This document shows positions 1 through 5,702 of a stretch of 5,702 bases of DNA, piece after piece; the stretch's first letter is position 1; the number at the start of each line of letters is the position of its first letter. The translations under genes were made by a program, and so were the position numbers. Source of the stretch: an uncultured Leucothrix sp. (GTDB lineage: Bacteria; Pseudomonadota; Gammaproteobacteria; Thiotrichales; Thiotrichaceae); NCBI GenBank assembly GCA_937923375.1, contig CALAJG010000029.1, positions 1-5,702 of the forward strand, written 5' to 3'. The notes under the pieces are model-generated. The model did not search any database. It was given only the letters and a program-made list of their open reading frames with translations, and was not told the DNA's origin.

Positions 1-612
1 GGTGAAGAAATCTATGGCCGCCAATGGTACGAAGATGGCAAGTTTCTGAAAAAGAGAAATACCTTCACTGACTTTATAAGCTGCGCTAAGCATTTGATCA
101 GCAAGCAGTATACGCAAGCTGACAAACTTTCCATCGAAGGCCGCAGTGCAGGCGGTTTATTGATGGGTGCGGTTTTGAATATGGCGCCCGAGTTATTTCG
201 GGTAGCGCTAGCAGGCGTACCTTTTGTTGATGTGGTTAACACCATGCTGGATGAGTCGATCCCCCTAACTATCGGTGAGTTTGAAGAGTGGGGAAATCCT
301 AAAGATGAAGAATACTATCACTACATGCTGTCTTACTCACCCTATGACAATGTTGCAAAAAAGGATTACCCAGCCATTTTAGTTACTGCTGGCTTAAATG
401 ATCCCCGCGTACAATATTGGGAGCCCGCTAAGTGGGTGGCAAAACTACGTGACAAAAAAACCGATGACAATACTTTGCTCCTACATATGCATATGGGGGC
501 GGGGCATTTCGCCTCGACCGGACGCTATGCCCACCTGAAAGACCTGGCATTTGACTATGCATTTGTACTTGATCAGCTAGGACTAGCTAAACCACAGCAC
601 AAGCAACCGTAG
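1..612 (+). CDS. ptrB: Oligopeptidase B, C-terminal 203 residues (5' end outside window)
   Basis: This is the catalytic alpha/beta-hydrolase part of a prolyl-oligopeptidase-family (S9A) serine peptidase, which cleaves small peptides after Arg or Lys, usually in the cytoplasm or periplasm. The reading frame is open from base 1 to the TAG at 610-612. Counting from the first visible residue, the nucleophile is Ser49 in GRSAGG (codon 145-147), the acid is Asp134 in GLNDPRVQYWEP and the base is His169 in GAGHFASTG. The spacings of 85 and 35 residues equal those I recall for the E. coli enzyme (Ser532, Asp617, His652), and the implied full length of about 686 residues also agrees. The acidic GEFEEWGNP motif is a family hallmark linked to basic P1 specificity. 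The N-terminal beta-propeller lies upstream of the window. The gene converges on the DUF937 gene, with a shared terminator between them. No damage is seen. Confidence 0.95.
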   Translation, partial: GEEIYGRQWYEDGKFLKKRNTFTDFISCAKHLISKQYTQADKLSIEGRSAGGLLMGAVLNMAPELFRVALAGVPFVDVVNTMLDESIPLTIGEFEEWGNPKDEEYYHYMLSYSPYDNVAKKDYPAILVTAGLNDPRVQYWEPAKWVAKLRDKKTDDNTLLLHMHMGAGHFASTGRYAHLKDLAFDYAFVLDQLGLAKPQHKQP

Positions 613-624
613 AACTGGGCTAAT

Positions 625-657
625 AAAAAAGCCGGGCACATTACTTGCCCGGCCTTT
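625..657. terminator. Rho-independent terminator between convergent genes, probably bidirectional
   Basis: A perfect 8-bp GC-rich stem is formed by 631-638 (GCCGGGCA) and 646-653 (TGCCCGGC), around a 7-nt loop. Six A residues precede it on the + strand, so the - strand transcript reads stem followed by TTTTTTATTA, a classic U-tract that would end the DUF937 transcript. On the + strand the stem is followed only by CTTTC, so termination of the oligopeptidase B transcript is plausible but weaker. Its place between two converging genes fits a shared terminator. Confidence 0.85.
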
Positions 658-721
658 CAAAACGTAGATTATCTCAAGCTACAAAACCCAAAATATTTAA
701 CGCCATTTTGATGTAGAAAAA

Positions 722-1261
722 TTAACGGAAAGCCGCTTTAAATGCCATACCAAGTACATCATCGATGATCGATCCATCACGATCAGAGTCTAACAATGTG
801 CCTAAAATACCACTGGATTGTTTTTGCGCTGGCGCAGCACCTCCACCCAGTATTTTCTTGCCTAACGTGCCCATAACCATTGTGGCAACCACTGGCAACA
901 TCTTTTTAAGTAAGCTACTCCCCAGACCCGTTTCCTGGGCAGCATGTTTAGCCACATTACGACTGACTTCCTTGCTGCCGAAAATATGGCCAAGAATTGA
1001 GTTACCATCATCGGTAGTTTCTTTACGGCCCAACACGCCGGGATCGTCAATATATCGACTGTGGTTACCCTTACCCAATGCATTAATAAGGCTGTCCAGA
1101 CCAGCAGATTCTTTAGTACGGTGCTGCATGCCACGACTTAAGGACGGTGCCATTGAAGCCACTGCATCACGTGCCTGTGCCTCGCTTATGCCAAATTGAC
1201 GCGCTAGTGCGCCTACTGCATCCGAACTATCTTTACCCAATAGCAAATCTGTAATATTCAA
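722..1261 (-). CDS. DUF937 family protein, TTG start
   Basis: This 179-residue protein of unknown function resembles the DUF937 family of bacterial proteins. It has no signal peptide. It opens with a short helical N-terminal part (NITDLLLGKDSSDAVGALA) and has an NSILGHIFG repeat-like motif at residues 87-95. A hydrophobic or amphipathic stretch follows at about 117-136 (LLKKMLPVVATMVMGTLGKK), then a Gly/Ala/Gln linker. It ends in LLDSDRDGSIIDDVLG (157-171), whose DxDxDG core at 158-163 resembles a calcium-binding loop and recurs in this family as I remember it. Calcium binding is inference only. The TTG start is chosen because AAGGAG lies 8 nt upstream and the nearby ATG is out of frame. The gene is 173 nt downstream of the lipoprotein gene, far enough to have its own promoter, but I found no convincing one. 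It ends before the strong terminator at 631-653. Confidence 0.85.
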   Translation of the reverse strand: MNITDLLLGKDSSDAVGALARQFGISEAQARDAVASMAPSLSRGMQHRTKESAGLDSLINALGKGNHSRYIDDPGVLGRKETTDDGNSILGHIFGSKEVSRNVAKHAAQETGLGSSLLKKMLPVVATMVMGTLGKKILGGGAAPAQKQSSGILGTLLDSDRDGSIIDDVLGMAFKAAFR

Positions 1262-1269
1262 ACTTCATT

Positions 1270-1275
1270 CTCCTT
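1270..1275 (-). promoter_or_regulatory. Ribosome binding site that fixes a TTG start
   Basis: On the - strand AAGGAG is followed by 8 nt and then TTG at 1261-1259, the first codon of the DUF937 frame. An ATG at 1268-1266 lies only 1 nt after the AAGGAG and is in another frame. It would give just 11 codons (MKFEYYRFAIG) before TAA at 1235-1233. Spacing therefore favours TTG as the true start. Confidence 0.7.
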
Positions 1276-1434
1276 TACTTCAGTAAGGCCATAACAATCG
1301 GCCATGGTCAAACTACGATACTGCGAATCTAATTATCTACACTTGTTACCAGAATAAGCTAATAAAGTAAATCCTGACACTAACGAGTCTTCCTAGAGTA
1401 TTGGGCTGTAAGACGACACTTTCAAGAACTTCGC

Positions 1435-1845
1435 TTAGTAATGATAATGGTTATTATGCCTATGGCCTCGGTTACGTCGACCATTTTTGTGACGCCCGGG
1501 ACGATAATGCCTTTTATGCAATTTGCGTGGAACGTAAGTTACACCAACGTTATTCCAGCGACGGTAGTCTGATGATCGCTGCCAGCCATGATTGTGATAC
1601 CGATAGTAATTACTACCATTCCAGTAGGTATTCAAAAGCCCCAGAACGACATACATACCCAGAGCTGAGTCATAAGATACCCGATGTCTGTGAGGAGTAT
1701 AACTCACATAAGTGCCATGGCCTGAGTGATATCTAGGACCACTATCTGCAGAAATCCGCACGCGCGTATCATCACAAGCCGCTAAAAACATTGATGATAA
1801 AGCAATGATTGCTGCAATCTTCAAAGGAAGTTTTTTAATATTCAT
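1435..1845 (-). CDS. Small His/Tyr/Arg-rich lipoprotein of unknown function
   Basis: This 136-residue predicted lipoprotein has a basic N-terminus (MNIKK), a hydrophobic core, and a lipobox LAAC at residues 21-24. Cys24 would be acylated after signal peptidase II cleavage. Residue +2 is Asp, and +3 is also Asp; in E. coli Asp at +2 holds lipoproteins in the inner membrane, so an inner-membrane, periplasm-facing location is inferred. The mature part of about 113 residues is low in complexity, with 13 His and 14 Tyr overall. The last 30 residues are almost only His, Arg, Lys, Asn, Tyr and Gly. A short hydrophobic patch (GMYVVLGLL, 63-71) breaks this pattern. The ATG is preceded by GGAG at 12 nt, a rather long spacing. 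The gene lies 54 nt after the methyltransferase gene on the same strand. No family is recognised; metal binding by the His-rich tail is conjecture. Confidence 0.8.
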   Translation of the reverse strand: MNIKKLPLKIAAIIALSSMFLAACDDTRVRISADSGPRYHSGHGTYVSYTPHRHRVSYDSALGMYVVLGLLNTYWNGSNYYRYHNHGWQRSSDYRRWNNVGVTYVPRKLHKRHYRPGRHKNGRRNRGHRHNNHYHY

Positions 1846-1899
1846 TTTTTGAAATCACTCCAGTATTGTTGTGACTACTTTGATAACAACGAATGACAT

Positions 1900-2547
1900 T
1901 TAGTTCCCAGACTTAAAGATAATCACGTCGCTACCCAGAACTTCCAGCGACAAATTCCACTGCGCCGCCGCCCACTCAAAAGTACTTTCCGCATAAAAAC
2001 AAATATGCGTTGGATCTTTTTTGTAGTGCCAGTTTGCAAATTGCTCAACAGGAGGGAGCAACTTAGTCATCAGGCCAAGATACCCTCCTGGTTTAAGCAT
2101 ATTAATAAGTCGATGTACCTCGACTCTCGGTTCACGAAGATGCTCAAGCACTTCCGTTGATGTAATAAAATTGTAGGATTGCGTTAGCAATGATGGAAAG
2201 TCTGCATAATATTTATCATAGCAAGCTACCCTATGACCCAACTCTTCCAGCATTAGTGAAACAGTAGGGCCAGGTCCACAACCAAAATCCAGGCCCACAG
2301 AACAGGGTTCCAGTCTCTCAGATAGTGGTTTAACCAATCGGTCCAGGAAAGCACGATATCGAGGGTCTTCAGGGTTATTATCGTGGAAATCGTAACGCGC
2401 TTTTTCATCCGCTTCGATCAAGTGCTCAGAGAAATCAACAAACACTAGCTGGCAGTTTAAGCACTGCCAATAATTCCTTGAATCAGCATAGTAATGCTCA
2501 ATATGATCGTCTCGACAAAGGGGACATTCTGCCGGGGCATGACTCAT
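1900..2547 (-). CDS. Zinc-ribbon class I SAM-dependent methyltransferase
   Basis: This is a cytoplasmic methyltransferase of 215 residues (Methyltransf_23-like) with unknown acceptor. A small N-terminal zinc ribbon is given by CPLC (8-11) and CLNC (29-32). The SAM-binding motif I is GLDFGCGPG (85-93), followed by the acidic end of strand 2 (Asp111), the post-motif TEVLEHL (131-137) and LKPGG (151-155). A DPTHICFY stretch (178-185), typical of this subgroup, comes next. A TTG one codon upstream extends the frame by one residue. I chose the ATG at 2547-2545 because it overlaps the TGA of the upstream acetyltransferase gene by one base (TGATG). No good ribosome binding site of its own is seen, which points to translational coupling. 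Methyltransferases of this layout act on small molecules, lipids, proteins or sugar intermediates, and nothing here narrows that down. Confidence 0.88.
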   Translation of the reverse strand: MSHAPAECPLCRDDHIEHYYADSRNYWQCLNCQLVFVDFSEHLIEADEKARYDFHDNNPEDPRYRAFLDRLVKPLSERLEPCSVGLDFGCGPGPTVSLMLEELGHRVACYDKYYADFPSLLTQSYNFITSTEVLEHLREPRVEVHRLINMLKPGGYLGLMTKLLPPVEQFANWHYKKDPTHICFYAESTFEWAAAQWNLSLEVLGSDVIIFKSGN

Positions 2548-3044
2548 CAAAAGTTGAGTTGATAAAGATCAACATTTGAGTTGCTTAAATCAGGCTTAGC
2601 ATACCGCCAGCCGTGTTTTTTATAAAATGCCACTCCCCTGTCATTGCTTGAACTGACTGGGATTCGTGCGCCGTTACAGCCTTGCTCGCGTAAGATCTCA
2701 ATAAGGTAGTCATGCATCATTGAGCCTATTCCAGAGCCCCTCTGAGCAGGGATCAGATAGAACATTGGAATGAATGCTTTATCCGTAAATAGCGCTTCGA
2801 TATAGAATTCTATCTGACCGACTATTTCATCTTCGCGCCAAACGTGGATTACTCCGTAAGGGAATTTTTCCTGAAATTCGATGAGGCTACTGGCATAATC
2901 TTCACCGTTCACCCCCATTTCTTTATCAAATGATTTCTCAGCACCATAATTAATCTGAAAAGAATCCCGTCGAAAGTCGATACAACTCACCATATCTTGC
3001 TTTAAATCGGCACGTTTGAACGATATGGACGATGAGTTGACCAC
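2547..3044 (-). CDS. GNAT family N-acetyltransferase, probable GTG start
   Basis: This 165-residue GNAT-fold acyltransferase would move an acetyl group from acetyl-CoA to an unknown amine. The first strand and helix are SSISFKRADLKQ followed by DFRRDSFQINYG (23-34). Motif A, the pyrophosphate-binding loop, is QRGSGIG (101-107) after the strand PMFYLIP. Motif B is SNDRGVAFYKKHGW (133-146), with Asn134 and Tyr141 in the usual cofactor and catalytic places. The frame stays open to an ATG at 3119, adding 25 residues. I prefer the GTG at 3044-3042 because a GGGGAG lies 6 nt upstream, because the GNAT fold begins right after it, and because a hairpin sits in the extra segment. The stop TGA shares its A with the methyltransferase ATG. 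It lies 104 nt after the ygdQ-like gene. The acetyltransferase call is firm, the start moderately so. Confidence 0.88.
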   Translation of the reverse strand: MVNSSSISFKRADLKQDMVSCIDFRRDSFQINYGAEKSFDKEMGVNGEDYASSLIEFQEKFPYGVIHVWREDEIVGQIEFYIEALFTDKAFIPMFYLIPAQRGSGIGSMMHDYLIEILREQGCNGARIPVSSSNDRGVAFYKKHGWRYAKPDLSNSNVDLYQLNF

Positions 3045-3050
3045 AGGATA

Positions 3051-3056
3051 CTCCCC
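3051..3056 (-). promoter_or_regulatory. Strong ribosome binding site supporting the GTG start
   Basis: On the - strand GGGGAG is followed by TATCCT and then GTG at 3044-3042, an ideal 6-nt spacing. The alternative ATG at 3119-3117 has only a weak GGAA upstream. This is the main reason for the shorter acetyltransferase model. Confidence 0.6.
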
Positions 3057-3074
3057 AAAATATAAGTAACAGGC

Positions 3075-3091
3075 GCCCGTTATAAACGGGC
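3075..3091 (-). other. Hairpin in the probable leader of the acetyltransferase mRNA
   Basis: GCCCGT (3075-3080) and ACGGGC (3086-3091) form a perfect 6-bp stem around a 5-nt AT-rich loop. It lies 18 nt upstream of the GGGGAG. No U-tract follows on the - strand, so it is not an evident terminator. It could be a leader structure or an attenuating or stabilising hairpin upstream of the GNAT/methyltransferase pair. If translation starts at the distal ATG it would instead be coding. Confidence 0.4.
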
Positions 3092-3130
3092 TTCTTCTGT
3101 CAGTGCATTCCGCAAACATAAAGGTTCCGG

Positions 3131-3150
3131 AAACATTTTATCGAATGTTT
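3131..3150 (-). other. Weak AT-rich inverted repeat at the end of the ygdQ-like gene
   Basis: AAACATT (3131-3137) and AATGTTT (3144-3150) pair over 7 bp with a 6-nt loop, and the repeat overlaps the last two bases of the ygdQ-like stop codon. The stem is AT-rich and no U-tract follows, so it is a poor rho-independent terminator. It could at most protect the 3' end or cause partial termination. The 8-bp palindrome TTCCGGAA adjoins it at 3125-3132. Confidence 0.3.
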
Positions 3151-3865
3151 ACTTAACCACTTTTTTACGCATTCGAATGTTGATCATTTCTACCGACAAT
3201 GAGAACAGCATTGCAAAGTAGATATAGCCTTTGGGAATGTGGAAATCCAAACCTTCCAGCATTAACGTCAGCCCGACTATAATCAGAAATGATAACGCCA
3301 AGATTTTAATGGTTGGGTGATCATCCACAAAATCACTGATTGCTTTAGATGCGAACAACATCACACCTACTGCTATGATAATCGCGATCGCCATAATAGA
3401 GACATGGTCAACCAAACCAACGGCGGTAATTACCGAATCTAAGGAGAAGACGATATCCAAAATGGCAATCTGAATCAGCACCATACCAAAAGAACTAGCC
3501 ACTTTGGTGGTATTTGAGGACTCTGTTGCTCCTTCAACACTGGAATGGATTTCATGAGTGGACTTAGCCAAAAGGAATAGCCCTCCCCCGATCAAAATCA
3601 CATCACGCCCAGAAATTTCTTCTCCAAAAATAGTAAACCACGGCTCGGTTAAACCCATCACCCAAGAAATCGAAAACAACAGGGCTAAGCGCGTGAGCAT
3701 CGCCAGCATTATGCCAATCTGCCTTGCCTTATCGCGCTGTTTATCGGGCAGTTTAGCCACCAGAATCGATATAAAAATAATATTATCAATACCCAGTACT
3801 ATTTCTAATGCTGTTAAAGTACCCAGTGCTATCCAAGCCTCAGGACTGGCAATCCATTCAAACAT
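3149..3865 (-). CDS. ygdQ: TerC family integral membrane protein, YgdQ-like
   Basis: This 238-residue polytopic inner-membrane protein of the TerC family matches E. coli YgdQ (about 237 residues) along its whole length as I recall that sequence. The two family signatures are EIVLGIDNIIF (21-31) and LDIVFSLDSVITAVG (136-150), whose membrane-embedded acidic residues (Glu21, Asp27, Asp137, Asp143) are thought to handle metal ions. Hydrophobic segments lie near 12-37, 51-70, 88-101, 125-150, 155-175, 186-203 and 213-228. A cytoplasmic-type loop rich in Ser, Thr and Glu (103-122) joins the two halves, followed by a short basic tail (RMRKKVVK). Relatives have been linked to manganese export and to metallation of exported proteins, and the exact role of YgdQ is not settled. 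AAGG lies 9 nt before the ATG. It starts 59 nt after trhO with no terminator seen, so co-transcription with trhO is likely. Confidence 0.93.
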   Translation of the reverse strand: MFEWIASPEAWIALGTLTALEIVLGIDNIIFISILVAKLPDKQRDKARQIGIMLAMLTRLALLFSISWVMGLTEPWFTIFGEEISGRDVILIGGGLFLLAKSTHEIHSSVEGATESSNTTKVASSFGMVLIQIAILDIVFSLDSVITAVGLVDHVSIMAIAIIIAVGVMLFASKAISDFVDDHPTIKILALSFLIIVGLTLMLEGLDFHIPKGYIYFAMLFSLSVEMINIRMRKKVVK

Positions 3866-3924
3866 AAATCTTAACCTTGCTAATTTTTCTTAATAATCGG
3901 GCTTGAAACCTTGTTTAGCGTTGA

Positions 3925-4917
3925 CTAGCCCTTTGAGCGACTTCGCGCCTGCTGTCGTTTTTTCGCAGCAGCTTTACGCGCCTTCATTTGTTCAATGTTG
4001 CTTGCAACATCGCCACCAATGTGTGACTCACCCCTTTCTTTAGCGAGACGCACTTGCTTTTCCCTTTCGGCAAAACTGGCTTTTTTCGTTTCTGAAACCT
4101 TGTCAAAGCAGTTTGGGCAGCTCACACCGGCAACATAAAATACAGTGGCTTTATCTTCATCAGTAATAGGCAGGCGACAAGCATGGCATTGGTCATAGCC
4201 GCCTCGCGCTAACTGATGATTAACCGTGACCCTATCATCAAATACAAAACATTCACCTTCCCATAGGGTGTCGGCTTCATCGACCTTTTCCAGATATTTC
4301 AGTATCCCCCCTTTCAGGTGATATACCTCTTCGATACCCTGCTCTTTCAAGTAAGCCGTCGACTTCTCGCAGCGAATACCACCCGTGCAAAACATGGCTA
4401 CTTTTTTAGGTTGAGCTGGCAAGATATGGCTTGCCACGTAGTCGGGAAACTCCCTAAAGCTATCGGTTGCGGGATTAATGGCATCCTTAAAAGTGCCGAC
4501 TTGATACTCATAGTCATTGCGAGTATCAATCAACATAACATCGGGGTCACTGATTAGCGCATTCCAGTCCTGAGGGTCAACATAAGTACCTACCACACGT
4601 TGGGGATCAATCCCCTCCACCCCCATGGTCACAATCTCTTTTTTGAGCTTCACCTTGGTTCGCTTAAATGGCATGACATCTGAAACTGACTCTTTAGTAT
4701 CCAGTTCGGCCAGTCTCGGATCACTTCGCAACCAGTGCAACACCGCATTTACGCCTTCGCGACTGCCTGCGACCGTACCATTAACGCCTTCTTGTGCTAA
4801 TAACAATGTGCCACGCACCTCATTCTCAAGCATCGTCTTGAGCAATGGCTCCTGAAGTGCTGCAAAGCCATCAAGTGTGGCAAATTTATAGAGTGCACAA
4901 ACGACAAATTGAGACAT
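3925..4917 (-). CDS. trhO: tRNA uridine(34) hydroxylase (oxygen-dependent, rhodanese-type)
   Basis: TrhO (formerly YceA) makes 5-hydroxyuridine at wobble position 34 of certain tRNAs using O2, the first step toward cmo5U or mo5U. The 330-residue protein has an N-terminal alpha/beta RNA-binding-like domain (1-95) with the family signature LLLAQEGVNGTVAG (38-51). A rhodanese domain (about 115-215) follows, with LIDTRNDYEY (129-138) and the active-site loop CTGGIRCEK, where Cys177 is the expected catalytic cysteine and Cys183 is also conserved. Next comes a Cys pair region, CHAC (244-247) and CPNC (267-270), probably a zinc site. The last 20 residues are very basic (KARKAAAKKRQQ...), plausibly contacting tRNA. 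It is about 20 residues shorter than the E. coli protein and has fewer cysteines in the C-terminal part, as in other short-form homologues. The ribosome binding site is weak (AAGA). Confidence 0.95.
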   Translation of the reverse strand: MSQFVVCALYKFATLDGFAALQEPLLKTMLENEVRGTLLLAQEGVNGTVAGSREGVNAVLHWLRSDPRLAELDTKESVSDVMPFKRTKVKLKKEIVTMGVEGIDPQRVVGTYVDPQDWNALISDPDVMLIDTRNDYEYQVGTFKDAINPATDSFREFPDYVASHILPAQPKKVAMFCTGGIRCEKSTAYLKEQGIEEVYHLKGGILKYLEKVDEADTLWEGECFVFDDRVTVNHQLARGGYDQCHACRLPITDEDKATVFYVAGVSCPNCFDKVSETKKASFAEREKQVRLAKERGESHIGGDVASNIEQMKARKAAAKKRQQARSRSKG

Positions 4918-4936
4918 AGTATTCTTGCAGCAAACC

Positions 4937-4947
4937 GCGATTATCGC
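4937..4947. other. 11-bp palindrome in the trhO leader
   Basis: GCGATTATCGC reads the same on both strands apart from its central base, and it lies between the predicted -10 box and the ATG of trhO. It could be a small operator half or chance. A GCTGC on the - strand occurs on each side of it (near 4946-4950 and 4927-4931). No known regulator motif is recognised. Confidence 0.25.
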
Positions 4948-4970
4948 AGCCCCGAGTTTAAAACAGACGC

Positions 4971-5001
4971 ATTATACAAATATTCACTAGAAAATTGTCA
5001 G
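4971..5001 (-). promoter_or_regulatory. Sigma-70 type promoter for trhO
   Basis: On the - strand a perfect TATAAT occupies 4976-4971. Upstream, CTGACA (5001-4996, five of six matches to TTGACA) is 19 bp away, a little longer than ideal. A start of transcription near 4964 would leave a leader of about 45 nt before the ATG at 4917. The -10 box is convincing, the -35 box less so. Confidence 0.55.
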
Positions 5002-5116
5002 CCTTTACCGTCAATATTTACATGATTAATAAAATTGGAATTTGATGGAGCAGTATGGCAATCAGCGATAGAATGGCCTATTGCAGAATACGCTGCACAC
5101 AAGACGGGACATACCG

Positions 5117-5702
5117 ATGCTGGAAATTGGGCGCATCAACACTTTACAAGTGACCAAACAGGTTTCCTTTGGACTGTATATGGATGGCGGAGAAGCAGGT
5201 GAAATACTGTTACCAAAGCGCTATGTTCCTGAAGGGACGATTGTTCAGGATTGGTTAGATTTATTTGTATATCTGGATTCAGAAGATCGCCTTATCGCAA
5301 CAACGGAAACGCCCCTCGTGATGGTTGATGAGTGCGCCTTCCTAAAAGTTGTGGCGGTCACTCCGGTAGGCGCCTTCCTTGACTGGGGATTGCCAAAAGA
5401 CCTTCTGGTTCCCTTCAGTGAACAGGATCGTCCTATGGAAGTTGGCCGTTCGTATGCGGTTGTGGTTTCGGTCGATGATGCAACCACTCGAATTATCGCC
5501 TCCTCACGACTGCATGATTATTTGGATGAAGAAGCTGATGAGGACATTAAGGTCGGCCAAGCGGTCGAACTGCTGATAGCAGGGCAAACTGATCTCGGCT
5601 ACAAAGCGGTTATTAACCATGATTATCTTGGCCTCATTTTTAAAAATGAAGTTTTTCAGGAGCTTAAATTTGGGGACCAAATCACCGGCTTTGTAAAAAA
5701 CA
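5117..5702 (+). CDS. cvfB: CvfB/YitL family S1 RNA-binding protein (3' end outside window)
   Basis: The first 195 codons of an S1-domain RNA-binding protein of the conserved virulence factor B family (about 280 residues in full) are present and open to the window edge. The N-terminus MLEIGRINTLQV, followed by GEILLPKRYVP (28-38) and FVYLDSEDRLIATTETP (50-66), is the first S1 domain. FLKVVAVTPVGAFLDWGLPKDLLVPFSEQ (75-103) followed by RIIASSRLHDYL is the second. VGQAVELLIAGQTDLGYKAVINHDYLGLIF begins the third, and a C-terminal winged helix is expected beyond the window. In Gram-positive bacteria this family binds RNA and affects virulence gene expression; the role in Proteobacteria is unclear. 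The ATG is chosen by family alignment and has GGGA 7 nt upstream. In-frame codons upstream reach a TAG at 5069-5071. It is divergent from trhO. Confidence 0.93.
   Translation, partial: MLEIGRINTLQVTKQVSFGLYMDGGEAGEILLPKRYVPEGTIVQDWLDLFVYLDSEDRLIATTETPLVMVDECAFLKVVAVTPVGAFLDWGLPKDLLVPFSEQDRPMEVGRSYAVVVSVDDATTRIIASSRLHDYLDEEADEDIKVGQAVELLIAGQTDLGYKAVINHDYLGLIFKNEVFQELKFGDQITGFVKN

Noticed and set aside
765..1199. A 144-codon + strand open frame
   Set aside because: It lies wholly inside the DUF937 gene on the other strand, its translation resembles no family, and the antisense frame has the family motifs and a good ribosome binding site.
1401..1736. A 111-codon + strand open frame
   Set aside because: It is antisense to the lipoprotein gene, starts with TTG without a ribosome binding site, and its product is an unconvincing mix; the lipoprotein has a clear signal peptide and lipobox.
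1862..1889. Possible sigma-70 promoter for the lipoprotein (TTGTTA and AATACT, 16 bp apart, - strand)
   Set aside because: Both boxes match at only four of six positions, and the implied transcription start falls after the GGAG ribosome binding site, so it would not serve this gene.
3886..3924. Search for a terminator between trhO and the ygdQ-like gene
   Set aside because: No stem with a U-tract is present; only a short direct CAAGGTT repeat is seen, which is likely chance.
5245..5576. Open frames on both strands within the cvfB region (5245-5487 minus and 5379-5576 plus)
   Set aside because: The uninterrupted + strand frame from 5117 matches the CvfB family throughout, so these are shadows.
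1..5702. Defence island, mobile element, CRISPR or novel multi-gene system
   Set aside because: No transposase, integrase, terminal repeats, regular repeats, toxin-antitoxin pair or nuclease genes are seen; the recognisable genes are housekeeping or widespread accessory families.

Overview
The window looks like ordinary chromosome from a gammaproteobacterium with slightly AT-rich DNA, possibly a marine one. The last 203 residues of oligopeptidase B match the enterobacterial enzyme closely in length and active-site spacing. The TerC-family protein resembles E. coli YgdQ over its whole length. A CvfB-type S1 protein and a short-form TrhO also fit this group. The genus cannot be fixed from this sequence.

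Layout from left to right: (i) 1-612, + strand, 3' end of the oligopeptidase B gene, closed by a strong hairpin at 631-653 that can also serve the opposing strand. (ii) A run of six genes, all on the - strand. In transcription order, from high to low coordinate, they are trhO (tRNA U34 hydroxylase), a ygdQ-like TerC membrane protein, a GNAT acetyltransferase, a zinc-ribbon SAM methyltransferase, a small His/Tyr/Arg-rich lipoprotein and a DUF937 protein. (iii) From 5117 to the window edge, + strand, the first 195 codons of cvfB, divergent from trhO.

The tightest functional link visible is the GNAT/methyltransferase pair, whose stop and start share one base (TGATG), so the two are probably translated as a coupled unit. 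trhO and ygdQ are 59 nt apart with no terminator seen between them and may share a transcript. The only promoter I can point to with some confidence is the trhO promoter, which has a perfect TATAAT box. The divergent neighbours trhO (tRNA modification) and cvfB (S1-domain RNA binding) both act on RNA, but no direct link is known to me.

Three start codons were revised or chosen from ribosome-binding sites or overlaps: TTG for DUF937 (1261), GTG for the GNAT protein (3044) and ATG for the methyltransferase (2547). I found no mobile element, CRISPR array, tRNA or rRNA, and no convincing new multi-gene system. The most open questions are the substrate of the GNAT/methyltransferase pair and the role of the histidine-rich lipoprotein.
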